64,000 nt of DNA from Nocardioides speluncae (GTDB lineage Bacteria; Actinomycetota; Actinomycetes; Propionibacteriales; Nocardioidaceae): assembly GCF_003121585.1 (NCBI RefSeq), contig NZ_QEOO01000028.1:52606-116605 (forward strand). The letters run 5' to 3'. The notes beneath the pieces were generated by a model that saw only the letters and a list, made by a program, of their open reading frames with translations, did no database searches and was not told where the DNA came from. Numbering within the stretch: the first letter of the stretch is position 1; the number at the start of each line of letters is the position of its first letter. Shown here one piece after another: positions 43,812 through 52,498 of the stretch. The position numbers and the translations under genes are program-made.

Positions 43812-45200
43812 TCAGACTCGGTGCAGGCGGCGGGCGGCCTCGGCGATCGAGCCACTCATCGACGGGTACACCGTGAACGCCTGGGCGAGCTGGTCGGCGG
43901 TGAGCGACTCGGCGACGGCGATCGAGACCGCGTGGATCAGCTCGGAGGCACGTGGGCCGACGATCACGCCGCCGACGATGATCCGGGTGCCGGGGCGGAT
44001 GAACAGCTTCACGAAGCCGTCGTGAACGCCCTGCATCTTCGCGCGCGGATTGCCCGACAGCGGGAGCATCACGACCTCGGCGACGATCTCGCCCTCGTCG
44101 ACGGCCTGCTGGGACCAGCCCACGGTGGCGATCTCGGGGGCGGTGAAGACGTTGGAGGCGACCTTCTTCAGGTCGAGCGGAGTGACCGCGTCGCCGAGGT
44201 GGTGCCACATCGCGATCCGGCCCTGCATGGCCGCCACACTGGCCAGCATGAGTACGCCGGTGCAGTCGCCGGCGGCGTACACGCTGCGGGCGGAGGTGCG
44301 CGAGACCCGGTCGACGGAGATGAAGCCGCTGTCGCCGAGGTTGACGCCGGACTCCTCCAGGCCGACGCCGGTGGTGTTGGGGACCGAGCCGAGCGCCAGC
44401 ACGCAGTGCGAGCCCTCGACCTTGCGGCCGTCGGTGAGGGTGACCGTCACCGTGTCGCCGGAGCGGGTCACCGACTCCATCCGCGACTTCGAGAGCACCT
44501 CCATACCGCGCCGGGTCAGCACCTCCTCGAGTACGACGGCCGCGTCGGCGTCCTCGCCCGGCAGCACCCGGTCGCGGCTGGAGACCAGGGTGACCTGGAT
44601 GCCGAGTGCAAGGTAGGCGCTGGCGAACTCGGCACCGGTCACGCCGGAGCCGACCACGATCAGCTTCCGCGGCACCTCGGTGATGTCGTAGACCTGCTCC
44701 CAGGTCAGGATCCGCTCACCGTCCGGCTGCGCGGTGGGCAGGGTGCGCGGCGCGGCACCGGTGGCGATCAGGATCGCGTCGGCGTCGTACACGTGCTCGC
44801 CGGCCTCGTTGGTCGCGATCACCCGCTCCGGACCGTCGAGCCGGCCGCGGCCGCGGACGATCTGCACGCCCTCCTTGGTCAGCCGGCGCTCGATGTCGGC
44901 GGACTGGTCGGCCGCGAGCTTCTTCACCCGCTCGTTGACCCGGGCCAGGTCGACCTGGATCGAGGTGGCCGCGTCGCCCTCGTGGTCGTGGAAGTTGACG
45001 CCGAGCTCGGCCGAGCCGGCCACCTCGGTCATCAGCTCGGCGGTCGCGATCAGGGTCTTGCTCGGCACGCAGTCGGTGAGTACGGCGGAGCCGCCGAGGC
45101 CGTCGCTGTCGACGACGGTCACCTCCGCCCCCAGCTGCGCGGCCACCAACGCAGATTCGTAGCCTCCGGGCCCACCACCGAGTATCACCACGCGACTCAT
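43812..45200 (-). CDS. NAD(P)H-dependent flavoprotein of the lipoamide dehydrogenase fold (quinone reductase-like)
   Basis: The 462-residue FAD/NAD flavoprotein has the N-terminal Rossmann motif G-G-G-P-G-G-Y, the second nucleotide motif G-S-G-V-T-G-A-E-F-A-S, the Y-A-A-G-D-C FAD loop and a dimerisation domain. The active-site region reads G-G-S-A-V-L-T-D-C-V-P-S-K: only the second Cys remains of the C-x4-C disulfide, so it cannot be a normal lipoamide dehydrogenase. This matches the actinobacterial LpdA/Rv3303c group of quinone reductases. I start at MSRVVILGGG; an ATG three codons upstream is also possible. A genuine lipoamide dehydrogenase is encoded at 49 kb. Confidence 0.88.
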   Translation of the reverse strand: MSRVVILGGGPGGYESALVAAQLGAEVTVVDSDGLGGSAVLTDCVPSKTLIATAELMTEVAGSAELGVNFHDHEGDAATSIQVDLARVNERVKKLAADQSADIERRLTKEGVQIVRGRGRLDGPERVIATNEAGEHVYDADAILIATGAAPRTLPTAQPDGERILTWEQVYDITEVPRKLIVVGSGVTGAEFASAYLALGIQVTLVSSRDRVLPGEDADAAVVLEEVLTRRGMEVLSKSRMESVTRSGDTVTVTLTDGRKVEGSHCVLALGSVPNTTGVGLEESGVNLGDSGFISVDRVSRTSARSVYAAGDCTGVLMLASVAAMQGRIAMWHHLGDAVTPLDLKKVASNVFTAPEIATVGWSQQAVDEGEIVAEVVMLPLSGNPRAKMQGVHDGFVKLFIRPGTRIIVGGVIVGPRASELIHAVSIAVAESLTADQLAQAFTVYPSMSGSIAEAARRLHRV

Positions 45201-45245
45201 GGCGCTCATTGTTGCAGTGCCGTTCTTTACGACCAGGAGTGACCA

Positions 45246-45887
45246 ATGAACCAGCAACCTCCGCAACCGGGATGGTGGCAGGCGTCTGATGGCCGGTGGT
45301 ACCCGCCGCAGCCGCCGCAGCAGGGGTACGGCGCGCCGGTCATGCAGGCCGGCCCGCCCAGGCGGTCCAGGTCGGGCAGCGGCTGCCTGGTCGGCTGCCT
45401 CGTCGCTCTCGTGGTGGTCGTCGCGGTCGGCGCCGCCGCCGCCTTCTTCGCCTACCGCTTCGTCGTCGACACCGCGGACAAGCTGATGAGCGACGTCGAG
45501 TGCCCATCGGCGTCGACGGTGTCCGACATCGTCGGCTCCGAGGTGAAGACGGTCGCGGAGGGCACGATCTTCGTTGCCTCGGGCTGCAGCTACGAGGCCG
45601 TCGACGCGGACTCCGGCGTCAACGTCCAGATCACCAGCGGCTCGTCGATCATCGAGGACGACGTGCGCGGCGAGTTCGAGACCACCGCGGAGGGCCAGGG
45701 CGCCTCGGTCGAGTCCGCCGATGTCGGCGAGGACGGCAAGAAGTTCGGCAGCGAGATCCGCAGTGGCGCGCTCGCCGGCAGCGGCGGACAGGTCGTCGAG
45801 GTCGAGGTCTGGTCGGCGAACCTGGCCAAGCCGATCGGCGACAAGTCCGACGCTGCCGTGGAGCTGCTCCGCGAGGTGGTGGAGTAG
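45246..45887 (+). CDS. Membrane-anchored lipoprotein-like protein with DUF2510-type head
   Basis: A 213-residue protein. Its head has the P-G-W-W-Q-A-S-D-G-R-W-Y-P-P motif, resembling DUF2510, followed by a Pro/Gln/Tyr-rich stretch, then a membrane helix (about residues 48-73, flanked by S-G-S-G-C-L-V-G-C-L-V). The outer domain has two Cys (V-E-C-P-S-A and S-G-C-S-Y-E) likely forming a disulfide. AGGAG lies before the ATG. Function unknown; many actinobacterial proteins with this head are extracellular sensors or envelope proteins. Confidence 0.78.
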   Translation: MNQQPPQPGWWQASDGRWYPPQPPQQGYGAPVMQAGPPRRSRSGSGCLVGCLVALVVVVAVGAAAAFFAYRFVVDTADKLMSDVECPSASTVSDIVGSEVKTVAEGTIFVASGCSYEAVDADSGVNVQITSGSSIIEDDVRGEFETTAEGQGASVESADVGEDGKKFGSEIRSGALAGSGGQVVEVEVWSANLAKPIGDKSDAAVELLREVVE

Positions 45888-45899
45888 CCCGGGCCCGGG

Positions 45900-46202
45900 T
45901 CACCCGATCCGGGTGTGGGCGGTCGTCCAGTTGGTCTCCCAGGTGCTGCCGTCGTCGGTCGAGAACGCCTGCTCCCAGGTCGCGTTTTCGTCGTCGAGGA
46001 CGGTCCACCGGAACCGGACCACCACTGGCCGTCCCTCCTGCACCTCCTCGCAGAAGAACTCACCCACCCCGTCCCGGAACCTCCCACGCACCGGCTCACC
46101 GAGCTCGGGCGCTCGGCTGTCGACCCAGTAGATCGCCCAGGTGCCGACGAGGAACCCGAAGTCGGACTCGGTCCTGCTGGTCGTGCTGGTCGTGTGCGTC
46201 AA
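45900..46202 (-). CDS. Short hypothetical protein, internal-deletion derivative of the adjacent gene
   Basis: About 100 residues if read from a TTG start just past the neighbour's stop. The beginning T-E-S-D-F-G-F-L-V-G-T-W matches S-T-G-F-D-F-L-V-G-T-W of the upstream gene, and the rest (W-A-I-Y-W-V-D-S-R-A-P-E-L-G-E... T-W-E-T-N-W) matches that gene's final 80 residues, so roughly 220 middle residues are missing. The reading frame is open throughout. It may be a real short protein or a decaying copy. A 12-base palindrome (CCCGGGCCCGGG, 45888-45899) abuts its stop. Confidence 0.6.
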   Translation of the reverse strand: MTHTTSTTSRTESDFGFLVGTWAIYWVDSRAPELGEPVRGRFRDGVGEFFCEEVQEGRPVVVRFRWTVLDDENATWEQAFSTDDGSTWETNWTTAHTRIG

Positions 46203-46204
46203 GC

Positions 46205-47161
46205 TCAGGCGACCTTGGTGTGGAAGCTGCGCCAGTTGGTCTCCCAGGTCTCGCCGTCGTCGGTCGAGAACGCCTGCTCCCAGGTGGGGGCGGCCGGGTC
46301 GCGGACGTCCCAGCGGAACCGGACCCGCACCGGCGTGCCCTGGTGCTGGTCGTCGCCGTAGAACTCGCCGACGCCGTTCTCGAACCGGCCGCGGACCGAC
46401 TCGCCCAGCTCCGGGTTGCGGTGGTCGATCCAGTGGATCGCCCACTCGTCGGCGGCGATGTCGTACGCGCGGAAGGTCAGGCCGGTGTAGAGGCCGGGCA
46501 TCACGTTCTGGTCGACGCTGACACCGCCGTTGAGGTGCGGCCGGCCGTGCTGGGTGTGCTCGAACCGGGTCCACTCGGTGCACCCGGCGAGCCTCTCCTT
46601 GAGCCGCTCGTTGCGGACCTTGATGGTGCCGTTCATGAAGTCGAAGTCACCGGCGACCTTGGGCAGGTACGACGTGTCCAGCAGGACCGGCTCCTCCGCC
46701 GTGCGCCGGAACTCCATCTCCCAGTCCAGGTCCCATCTCTGGCCGTCGTTGGAGACCTGCTGCTGCCAGCGGGCCAGGTCGGGGCTGAGGTCGAACCACT
46801 CGTACGTCACGTGCCGCGACGCGCCGTCCGCCTCCTCGACGCCGACCAGCCGGCATCCGTCGGGTCCGACATCGCCGACCACCGGCGCGTCGATCACGCC
46901 GGAGCGGCTGCTGATCCAGTGCACCGACCACTGCTGGGTCTCCGGTGAGTAGATGCGCAGCGCCATTCCCGCGAAGTCGCGGTCCGGCACCGAGAGCTCC
47001 TCGACGCTGACCGCCCCGCCGAGGTAGGTCCACGCGGACGAGGTCCCGGAGAAGCTGTCGGTGCTCCCCTCGTGGAAGCGTCGCTGGGCCACGTCCCAGG
47101 TGCCGACGAGGAAGTCGAAGCCGGTGCTGATCTTGTCCGTAGGTTCTGCTGTCTGTGTCAT
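46205..47161 (-). CDS. Hypothetical protein with two DUF1579-like repeats
   Basis: A 318-residue, soluble, Trp-rich protein. Two related halves can be seen: F-D-F-L-V-G-T-W-D-V... W-S-V-H-W-I-S near the start, and F-D-F-M-N-G-T-I-K-V... W-A-I-H-W-I-D-H-R near residue 240. This is the calycin-like beta-barrel pattern of DUF1579-type proteins. It is divergent from a WYL regulator with a dyad between them, so it is likely regulated by that protein. The ATG at 47161 was preferred over one three codons upstream; both are weak. Confidence 0.75.
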   Translation of the reverse strand: MTQTAEPTDKISTGFDFLVGTWDVAQRRFHEGSTDSFSGTSSAWTYLGGAVSVEELSVPDRDFAGMALRIYSPETQQWSVHWISSRSGVIDAPVVGDVGPDGCRLVGVEEADGASRHVTYEWFDLSPDLARWQQQVSNDGQRWDLDWEMEFRRTAEEPVLLDTSYLPKVAGDFDFMNGTIKVRNERLKERLAGCTEWTRFEHTQHGRPHLNGGVSVDQNVMPGLYTGLTFRAYDIAADEWAIHWIDHRNPELGESVRGRFENGVGEFYGDDQHQGTPVRVRFRWDVRDPAAPTWEQAFSTDDGETWETNWRSFHTKVA

Positions 47162-47184
47162 GGCGACCATGCTGGCCGCGATAC

Positions 47185-47201
47185 CTGACAGAGAGTGTCA
47201 G
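47185..47201. promoter_or_regulatory. Operator-like dyad between the DUF1579-like and WYL genes
   Basis: CTGACA-N5-TGTCAG, a perfect inverted repeat, sits in the 63-base divergent gap, close to both start codons. A TATCGCT-like -10 for the WYL gene follows directly at about 47206, so a protein bound here could control both promoters. Confidence 0.55.
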
Positions 47202-47224
47202 TGTTTATCGCTACTCTCGGCTGT

Positions 47225-48211
47225 GTGCGCTCGTCCCGGTTGGTCTCGATCCTGCTGCTGCTCCAGGCGCGCGGCCGGCTGACCGCGCAGGAGCTGGCCG
47301 ACGAGCTCGAGGTCTCCCTGCGCACCGTCTACCGCGACATGGACGCGCTCTCGACCGCCGGCGTCCCGGTGTACGCCGAGCAGGGCCGGGCCGGCGGCTA
47401 CCGGCTCGTCGACGGTTACCGGACCCGGCTCACCGGCCTCACCGACGGCGAGGCGCGGTCACTGTTCCTGGTGGGTCTGCCCGGCGCCGCCCGGGCGCTC
47501 GGTCTCGAAGGCGACGCGGCGGCCGCCGAGCTGAAGCTGCTGGCCGCGCTCGGCGGCGACCAGCGAGCACGCGCCGGCCGGCTCAGGGAGCGGTTCCACG
47601 TCGACCTGCCCGGCTGGTACCGCGACGCCGACGACACCCCGCACCTCGCCGCGCTGGCCGAGGCGGTGCTCGGCGACCGCTGGGTCTCGGTGACCTACCG
47701 GCGGTGGGAGGCGCCGCGCGAGGTCGAGCGCACGCTCGCGCCGTACGGCCTGGTGCTGAAGAACGGCACCTGGTACGCCGTCGCCGCCACTCGCGACCGA
47801 GACGGCACCCGCACCTACCGGGTCTCCAACATCCTGGCCCTGCAGCCGACGTCGGAAGCGTTCAAGCGGCCCTCCGACTTCGACCTCGCCGACCACTGGA
47901 CGCGTCACCTCGCCGCCTTCGACGCCAGGCGCATCACCGGCACCGCGACGATCCGGATCGCTCCGACCCTGGTCCGGCGGCTGTCCGACTTCGGCGACCC
48001 GGAGCTCCGGCGCGCGGCGGCCGGCGGCGCCGTTGGCGACGACGGCTGGACCCGCGCCGTACTCAACATCGAGTCGGTCGACCACGCCGCCCGGCAGCTG
48101 ATCGGCCACGGCACCGAGGTCGAGGTCGTCGACCCTCCCGAGCTGCGCGCTGAGCTTGGTCGGCGCGGTGCGTCACTTGTTGAGACCTACGCCGGAGCGC
48201 ACGGCACGTAG
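47225..48211 (+). CDS. WYL-domain transcriptional regulator (YafY/DeoR-type HTH)
   Basis: A 328-residue regulator: DeoR-like helix-turn-helix (about residues 1-60; A-Q-E-L-A-D-E-L-E-V-S-L-R-T-V-Y-R-D-M-D) and wing G-G-Y-R-L, then the WYL domain (about 135-240, containing the G-T-W-Y-A-V-A variant of the W-Y-L core). The family binds nucleic acids or nucleotides as effectors in stress and defence control. I choose GTG 47225, because earlier frame positions would overlap the operator-like dyad; its short leader suggests leaderless or nearly leaderless mRNA. Confidence 0.85.
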   Translation: MRSSRLVSILLLLQARGRLTAQELADELEVSLRTVYRDMDALSTAGVPVYAEQGRAGGYRLVDGYRTRLTGLTDGEARSLFLVGLPGAARALGLEGDAAAAELKLLAALGGDQRARAGRLRERFHVDLPGWYRDADDTPHLAALAEAVLGDRWVSVTYRRWEAPREVERTLAPYGLVLKNGTWYAVAATRDRDGTRTYRVSNILALQPTSEAFKRPSDFDLADHWTRHLAAFDARRITGTATIRIAPTLVRRLSDFGDPELRRAAAGGAVGDDGWTRAVLNIESVDHAARQLIGHGTEVEVVDPPELRAELGRRGASLVETYAGAHGT

Positions 48212-48280
48212 GTCGTGCGCTCAGTCCCCAAGCCCGTCTAACGTGTACGCGCGGTGGCAGTTGCCTGACGGGGGGATCCA

Positions 48281-48979
48281 ATGTTGCTGACGTATGTGGA
48301 CGAGTCCTACACCAAAGAGCGGTACTACATAGCCGGGCTCGCGGTCCACCACGACGCTATTCGCTCACTGGAGAGTGAGCTTGCCGGCGTGGTGACGAAG
48401 GCGCGACGCACCTGCCGCGGTGTCACGGCCGGTAGTGAGCTCCATGGGCATCCGCTGTTCCATGGGAAGGAAGACTGGGCGCAGCTTCAACCGCGCCAGC
48501 GGATCGGCGTGTACGGCGATGCCTTGCAGGCGATAGCCGACCATGACGTGCGAATCTTCCTGCGGGGGTTGGACATACCAGCTCAGCGCAAGCGATACGG
48601 GCGCCCGATTCCCCCTCACGACGTGGTGCTCCAGCATCTGCTTGAGCGGGTCAACGGCTATGCAGCAAGAACCGACCAGGCGGCTCTGATCATTGCCGAC
48701 GAGCTACAGGAAGACGACCGGCACCGGAAGAATCTGACCGACTTCCGGATGTATGGAACGCCGGGCTACCTCAGCTCGGAACTCCCACGGATCGTGGACA
48801 CGATCCACTTCGCACCCTCACACCACAGCCGACTCTTGCAGGCTGCGGACTTGGTGGCCTTCCTCCATCGCCGACTCGAGACGCATACGGAGACAGACCT
48901 GCGTGCGACGAGGGCCAACGCTGCGCTCTGGGCGCGGATCCGCGCGAGAGTTGAGCATCAGCACTGCTGGCGTCCCTGA
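48281..48979 (+). CDS. DUF3800 domain-containing protein
   Basis: A 232-residue protein that starts with L-T-Y-V-D-E-S-Y-T, the DUF3800 opening motif, has I-I-A-D-E-L in the middle and ends with L-L-Q-A-A-D-L-V-A-F. The acidic residues in Y-V-D-E-S and A-D-E suggest an RNase H-like metal site. DUF3800 genes are frequent in defence islands and mobile regions, but the activity is not firmly known. It stands alone before a strong terminator, and a nearby mobile element was not seen. Confidence 0.82.
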   Translation: MLLTYVDESYTKERYYIAGLAVHHDAIRSLESELAGVVTKARRTCRGVTAGSELHGHPLFHGKEDWAQLQPRQRIGVYGDALQAIADHDVRIFLRGLDIPAQRKRYGRPIPPHDVVLQHLLERVNGYAARTDQAALIIADELQEDDRHRKNLTDFRMYGTPGYLSSELPRIVDTIHFAPSHHSRLLQAADLVAFLHRRLETHTETDLRATRANAALWARIRARVEHQHCWRP

Positions 48980-48988
48980 CACGCACGA

Positions 48989-49011
48989 AGGCCCCGTCAG
49001 TGACGGGGCCT
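48989..49011. terminator. Bidirectional terminator hairpin after the DUF3800 gene
   Basis: AGGCCCCGTCA and TGACGGGGCCT form a perfect 11-base stem with a minimal loop, ten bases after the DUF3800 stop and about 85 bases from the stop of the convergent lipoamide dehydrogenase gene. No U-run follows. Confidence 0.7.
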
Positions 49012-49095
49012 AAGGCTGGACGGGAGGCCATCGCTGGCGTCCACGTGTACAAGTCTAGAGGCGAGCTCTGGCAGCTCCAAGCATTGCGGCGCGTG

Positions 49096-50514
49096 TCACA
49101 GGTTGATCATGTGGCCGGCGATGCCCTCGACGGCTTCCTTCATGGCCTCACTGAGGGTGGGGTGGGCGAAGACGTTGCGGGCAACCTCGTCGGCGGTGAG
49201 GTCCCACTGCTGGGCCAGCGTGAGCGCCGGCAGCAGCTCGGTGACCTCGGGGCCGATCATGTGGGCGCCGACGATCTCGTTGTGCTCGGCGTCGGCGACG
49301 ATCTTGACGAAGCCCACGCCCTCGGCCATGCCGCGGGCCTTGCCGTTGGCGGAGAACGGGAAGGAGGCGACCTTGACGTCATACCCCTTCTCCTTGGCCT
49401 GCGCCTCGGAGTAGCCGAACGACGCGATCTGTGGCTGGCAGAACGTCGCCCGCGGGATCATGTCGAAGTTGATCTCCATGGTCTCGGCACCGGCGATGGT
49501 CTCGGCGGCGACGACACCCATCGCCTCGGCGGTGTGCGCGAGCATCAGCTTGCCGGTGACGTCGCCGATCGCGTAGATGTTCGGGATGTTGGTGCGACCG
49601 CGGGCGTCGACCTCGATCGCGCCACGGTCGTTGAGCGCGATCCCGACGGCCTCCAGCCCATAACCCTCAACCCGCGGCGCGAAGCCGAAGGCGGCCAGGA
49701 ACTTGTCGGCCTCGAGCACCTGCTCACCCTGCTCACCACTGGCGCCGGCCGCCGGGGCGACGGTGACCTTGACCACGCCGCCGGTGTCCTCGACGGTCTT
49801 GACCGCCGTCGAGAGCAGCACCTTCACGCCCAGCTTCTTGTACTGCTTGAGCAGCTCCTTGGACACGTCGGCGTCCTCGGTCGGCACCATCCGGTCCAGG
49901 AACTCCACGATCGTGACGTCGACGCCGAAGTTCTTGAGCACGTAGGCGAACTCCACACCGATCGCGCCCGAGCCGCCAATGACGATCGAGCCGGGGAGCT
50001 CGGCGTCGAGGATCTGCTCCTCGTAGGTCACCACGTTGTCGCTCAGCGACAGCCCGGGGATCAGCCGGACCTTGGCGCCGGTGCCGATGATCAGGTTGTC
50101 GAAGGTGTAGGAACTAACGACGCCGTCGCCTGTGCCACTTGGCTTCACGTCGAGCGAGGTGGCGCTGGTGATGGTGCCCCAACCGTCGAGCTCGGTGATC
50201 TTGTTCTTCTTCATCAGGTAGTGGACGCCCTTGGCGCTGGCGTCGGCGACCCCGCGGCTGCGCTTGTGGGTCGCGCCGAAGTCCATCGTGGCGTCGCCGC
50301 TGATCCCGAACGTCGCCTTCTCGTGGGTGATGATGTGGGCGATCTCGGCGTTGCGCAGCAGCGCCTTGGACGGGATGCACCCGACGTTGAGGCAGACGCC
50401 GCCCCAGTACTTCTCCTCGACGACGGCCACGGTCTGACCGAGCTGGGCCGCGCGGATCGCCGCGACGTACCCTCCGGGACCTGCACCAAGAACAATCACA
50501 TTGAAGTGGGTCAC
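49096..50514 (-). CDS. lpdA: Dihydrolipoyl dehydrogenase (E3)
   Basis: The 472-residue flavoenzyme has the FAD motif G-A-G-P-G-G-Y and the redox-active disulfide C-x4-C in [13 protein letters not shown]. It also has the NAD motif [11 protein letters not shown], the FAD loop A-I-G-D-V-T, and the C-terminal catalytic H-P-T-L-S-E. It reoxidises lipoamide in pyruvate and 2-oxoglutarate dehydrogenase complexes and the glycine cleavage system. E1/E2 genes are not adjacent. It is divergent from a small GGCT-like gene. Confidence 0.94.
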   Translation of the reverse strand: MTHFNVIVLGAGPGGYVAAIRAAQLGQTVAVVEEKYWGGVCLNVGCIPSKALLRNAEIAHIITHEKATFGISGDATMDFGATHKRSRGVADASAKGVHYLMKKNKITELDGWGTITSATSLDVKPSGTGDGVVSSYTFDNLIIGTGAKVRLIPGLSLSDNVVTYEEQILDAELPGSIVIGGSGAIGVEFAYVLKNFGVDVTIVEFLDRMVPTEDADVSKELLKQYKKLGVKVLLSTAVKTVEDTGGVVKVTVAPAAGASGEQGEQVLEADKFLAAFGFAPRVEGYGLEAVGIALNDRGAIEVDARGRTNIPNIYAIGDVTGKLMLAHTAEAMGVVAAETIAGAETMEINFDMIPRATFCQPQIASFGYSEAQAKEKGYDVKVASFPFSANGKARGMAEGVGFVKIVADAEHNEIVGAHMIGPEVTELLPALTLAQQWDLTADEVARNVFAHPTLSEAMKEAVEGIAGHMINL

Positions 50515-50560
50515 GCCGGTCAGCCTATCTGTCGCCTCTCGGCCCGATACTCTCTGGCCT

Positions 50561-51013
50561 GTGACGCTGTACGCCGCTTACGGGACCAACCTCGACCCGC
50601 TACGCATGGCCGAGCGGTGCCCGCACTCGCCGCTGCGGACCACCGGCTGGCTCACCGGGTGGCGGCTCACCTTCGGTGGCGAGGACCACGGCTGGGACGG
50701 CGCGCTGACCACGATCGTGCAGGACCCGTTCGAGCAGGTCTTCGTCGCGGTGTACGACGTCACGCCGGAGGACGAGTCCGCGCTCGACGGCTGGGACTCC
50801 GCCGACACCGGCCTCTACCGCAAGACCAAGGTCCGTGTCGCCACGCTCACCGGTGAGCTGGTCACCTGGACCTACGTGCTGGATGCCTACGAAGGCGGCC
50901 TGCCCTCCGCGCTCACCATCGGCGCCCTCGCCGACGCGGCCGAGGCAGCCGACGCACCCGACGACTACGTGACCGCTCTGCGCGCGCGTCCCTGCCGATC
51001 GACCGGCCTGTAG
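50561..51013 (+). CDS. Gamma-glutamylcyclotransferase-like (GGCT/AIG2) protein
   Basis: The 150-residue protein begins [14 protein letters not shown], the substrate-binding Y-G-S/T-N-L loop of the GGCT/AIG2 superfamily, which often releases 5-oxoproline from gamma-glutamyl compounds. The typical acidic catalytic residue fits E or D in [10 protein letters not shown] choose GTG 50561, preceded by the -10-like TACTCT (about 50549) at a distance compatible with a leaderless start. The upstream frame is non-conserved. Confidence 0.78.
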   Translation: MTLYAAYGTNLDPLRMAERCPHSPLRTTGWLTGWRLTFGGEDHGWDGALTTIVQDPFEQVFVAVYDVTPEDESALDGWDSADTGLYRKTKVRVATLTGELVTWTYVLDAYEGGLPSALTIGALADAAEAADAPDDYVTALRARPCRSTGL

Positions 51014-51079
51014 CGACGTAACGCACCGCGCGCCGATTCGTTGGTCAAGTGACCAACCTCGGCCTTCCTGGAGTGCGCT

Positions 51080-52489
51080 ATGGCCCGCAGACCCACCCTC
51101 CTCGCCGCCCTCGCCGCGGTAGCGCTGACCGCCCTGTCGCCCGGCGGAGCCACCTCGGCGAGCAGCCGTGCGCCGGCGCCTGAGGCCGCCCCAACCGGAC
51201 TCCGAGACGTGATGTTCGTCGGCAACAACTGGGCGGGCACCGCCAGCATCGTCGACGCACGCAGTCCATTCCGGGTCCTCAAGCGCGGGGTCAACCTGAT
51301 CCCCGACAAGGCGCAGGAACTCGCCGACATCCATGCCGACCCGGTTCGGCTGGCCTACTACCTCGCGATCCAGCAGGGGCCGGGAGAGGGGCACGACCAG
51401 TACGTCGACGACATGTTCACCACCCGCGGCGGTCGCTACCTGGCGGTCTCCCGACCGAGCTTCGCCGACGTGGTCTGGATCGACATCGCGAAGGCGACCG
51501 CCGGACGCCGCGACAGCATCGTCCGTGAGCAGCCCATGGACGGTTACCGCACCGACCACATGGGCCTGTCCCCCGACGGCCGGCGGCTGCTGGTGTCGGA
51601 CTCGACCGACCGCAAGGTGATCGAGTACTCCATGGTCAGCCAGACGCTGCCGTCCGGACGCCGGGTGCGGCTCGGCGACCGGCTGCGAACCTTCCCGTCT
51701 GGGGAGACGCCGCACGAGAGCAACTACACCCGCGACGGCGCCCGGATCTTCCATGCCTCGATCGGCCGGGTCTACACCCCCGGTGACAGCACCGAGATCG
51801 GCCCGGTGCCGCTGGACCCGGTGCACGACGCTGTCAAGGGCGACCGCTGGTTCCAGATCGTGCGCAACCGCGACCTCAGGGTGATGCGCCGCTGGGACAT
51901 GGGCAAGGAGCTGGCCGAGTCCGGCTACCCGCGGATGAGCAGCGCGGTTCGGCCGATGGCGGTCGCGCCGGGCGGCCGGTTCGTCTACTACCAGGTGTCG
52001 TTCTTCCACGGCCTGATCGAGTTCGACACCCAGGCAGCCGACCACAACGGCAAGGTCGACTACACCCGCGGCGGCCTGCCCGAGCCGCGTACCGGCGCGG
52101 TGCGCCGCGTCGTACCTCTGCCGAACCGAGTGCCAGACATGCCGCGTGAGCAGTACGTCAACGACTCCGCCCACCACGGTCTGGCCATCAACAGCAGCGG
52201 TACGACGCTGTGCGCCGCCGGCACCATGGACGACTACGCCGCGCTGGTCGACCGGGCGAGCATGAAGCGGGTCATCTTCGACAAGCGCCGCACGGGTCAC
52301 CACTACGGCAAGCCCTACTGGACCACCGAGGGCTTCGCCGACACCTGCTGGGTCTCGCTCAGCGAGAGTGACGCGGTGGCGGTCCTCGACTTCACCCGAA
52401 AGCGGGAGCTGGCGTTCCGCAAGGTCGGCGACCACCCGCAGCGGATCCGGCACGGCGTCGTCCGCAACGCAACGGTCGCCACCTGGTGA
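51080..52489 (+). CDS. Secreted YVTN/WD40-like beta-propeller protein
   Basis: The 469-residue precursor has a Tat-like or Sec signal (M-A-R-R-P-T-L-L-A-A-L-A-A-V-A-L; residues 1-32, A-T-S-A-S end). The rest shows repeated S-P-D-G-R and D-x-T/A strands (L-S-P-D-G-R-R-L-L-V-S-D-S, V-A-P-G-G-R-F-V) typical of YncE-like beta-propellers, with several conserved His/Tyr positions (H-H-G-L-A-I). Function unknown; secreted propellers of this class may bind surface partners or serve as enzymes. GGAG sits seven bases before the ATG. Confidence 0.78.
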   Translation: MARRPTLLAALAAVALTALSPGGATSASSRAPAPEAAPTGLRDVMFVGNNWAGTASIVDARSPFRVLKRGVNLIPDKAQELADIHADPVRLAYYLAIQQGPGEGHDQYVDDMFTTRGGRYLAVSRPSFADVVWIDIAKATAGRRDSIVREQPMDGYRTDHMGLSPDGRRLLVSDSTDRKVIEYSMVSQTLPSGRRVRLGDRLRTFPSGETPHESNYTRDGARIFHASIGRVYTPGDSTEIGPVPLDPVHDAVKGDRWFQIVRNRDLRVMRRWDMGKELAESGYPRMSSAVRPMAVAPGGRFVYYQVSFFHGLIEFDTQAADHNGKVDYTRGGLPEPRTGAVRRVVPLPNRVPDMPREQYVNDSAHHGLAINSSGTTLCAAGTMDDYAALVDRASMKRVIFDKRRTGHHYGKPYWTTEGFADTCWVSLSESDAVAVLDFTRKRELAFRKVGDHPQRIRHGVVRNATVATW

Positions 52490-52498
52490 GCAGGCGCC

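Noticed and set aside
45888..45899. CCCGGGCCCGGG palindrome as a terminator or operator
   Set aside because: Short G/C palindromes arise often at this base composition, and it lies only in a convergent gap without further structure.
46205..47161. Phage or transposon origin for the duplicated Trp-rich genes
   Set aside because: No integrase, terminal repeats or target duplications around them; simple local duplication is enough.
49000..50856. Long plus-strand open frame opposite the lipoamide dehydrogenase gene
   Set aside because: It is the complement of an undoubted enzyme gene, with no start signals and a His/Asp/Arg-rich composition typical of antisense frames.
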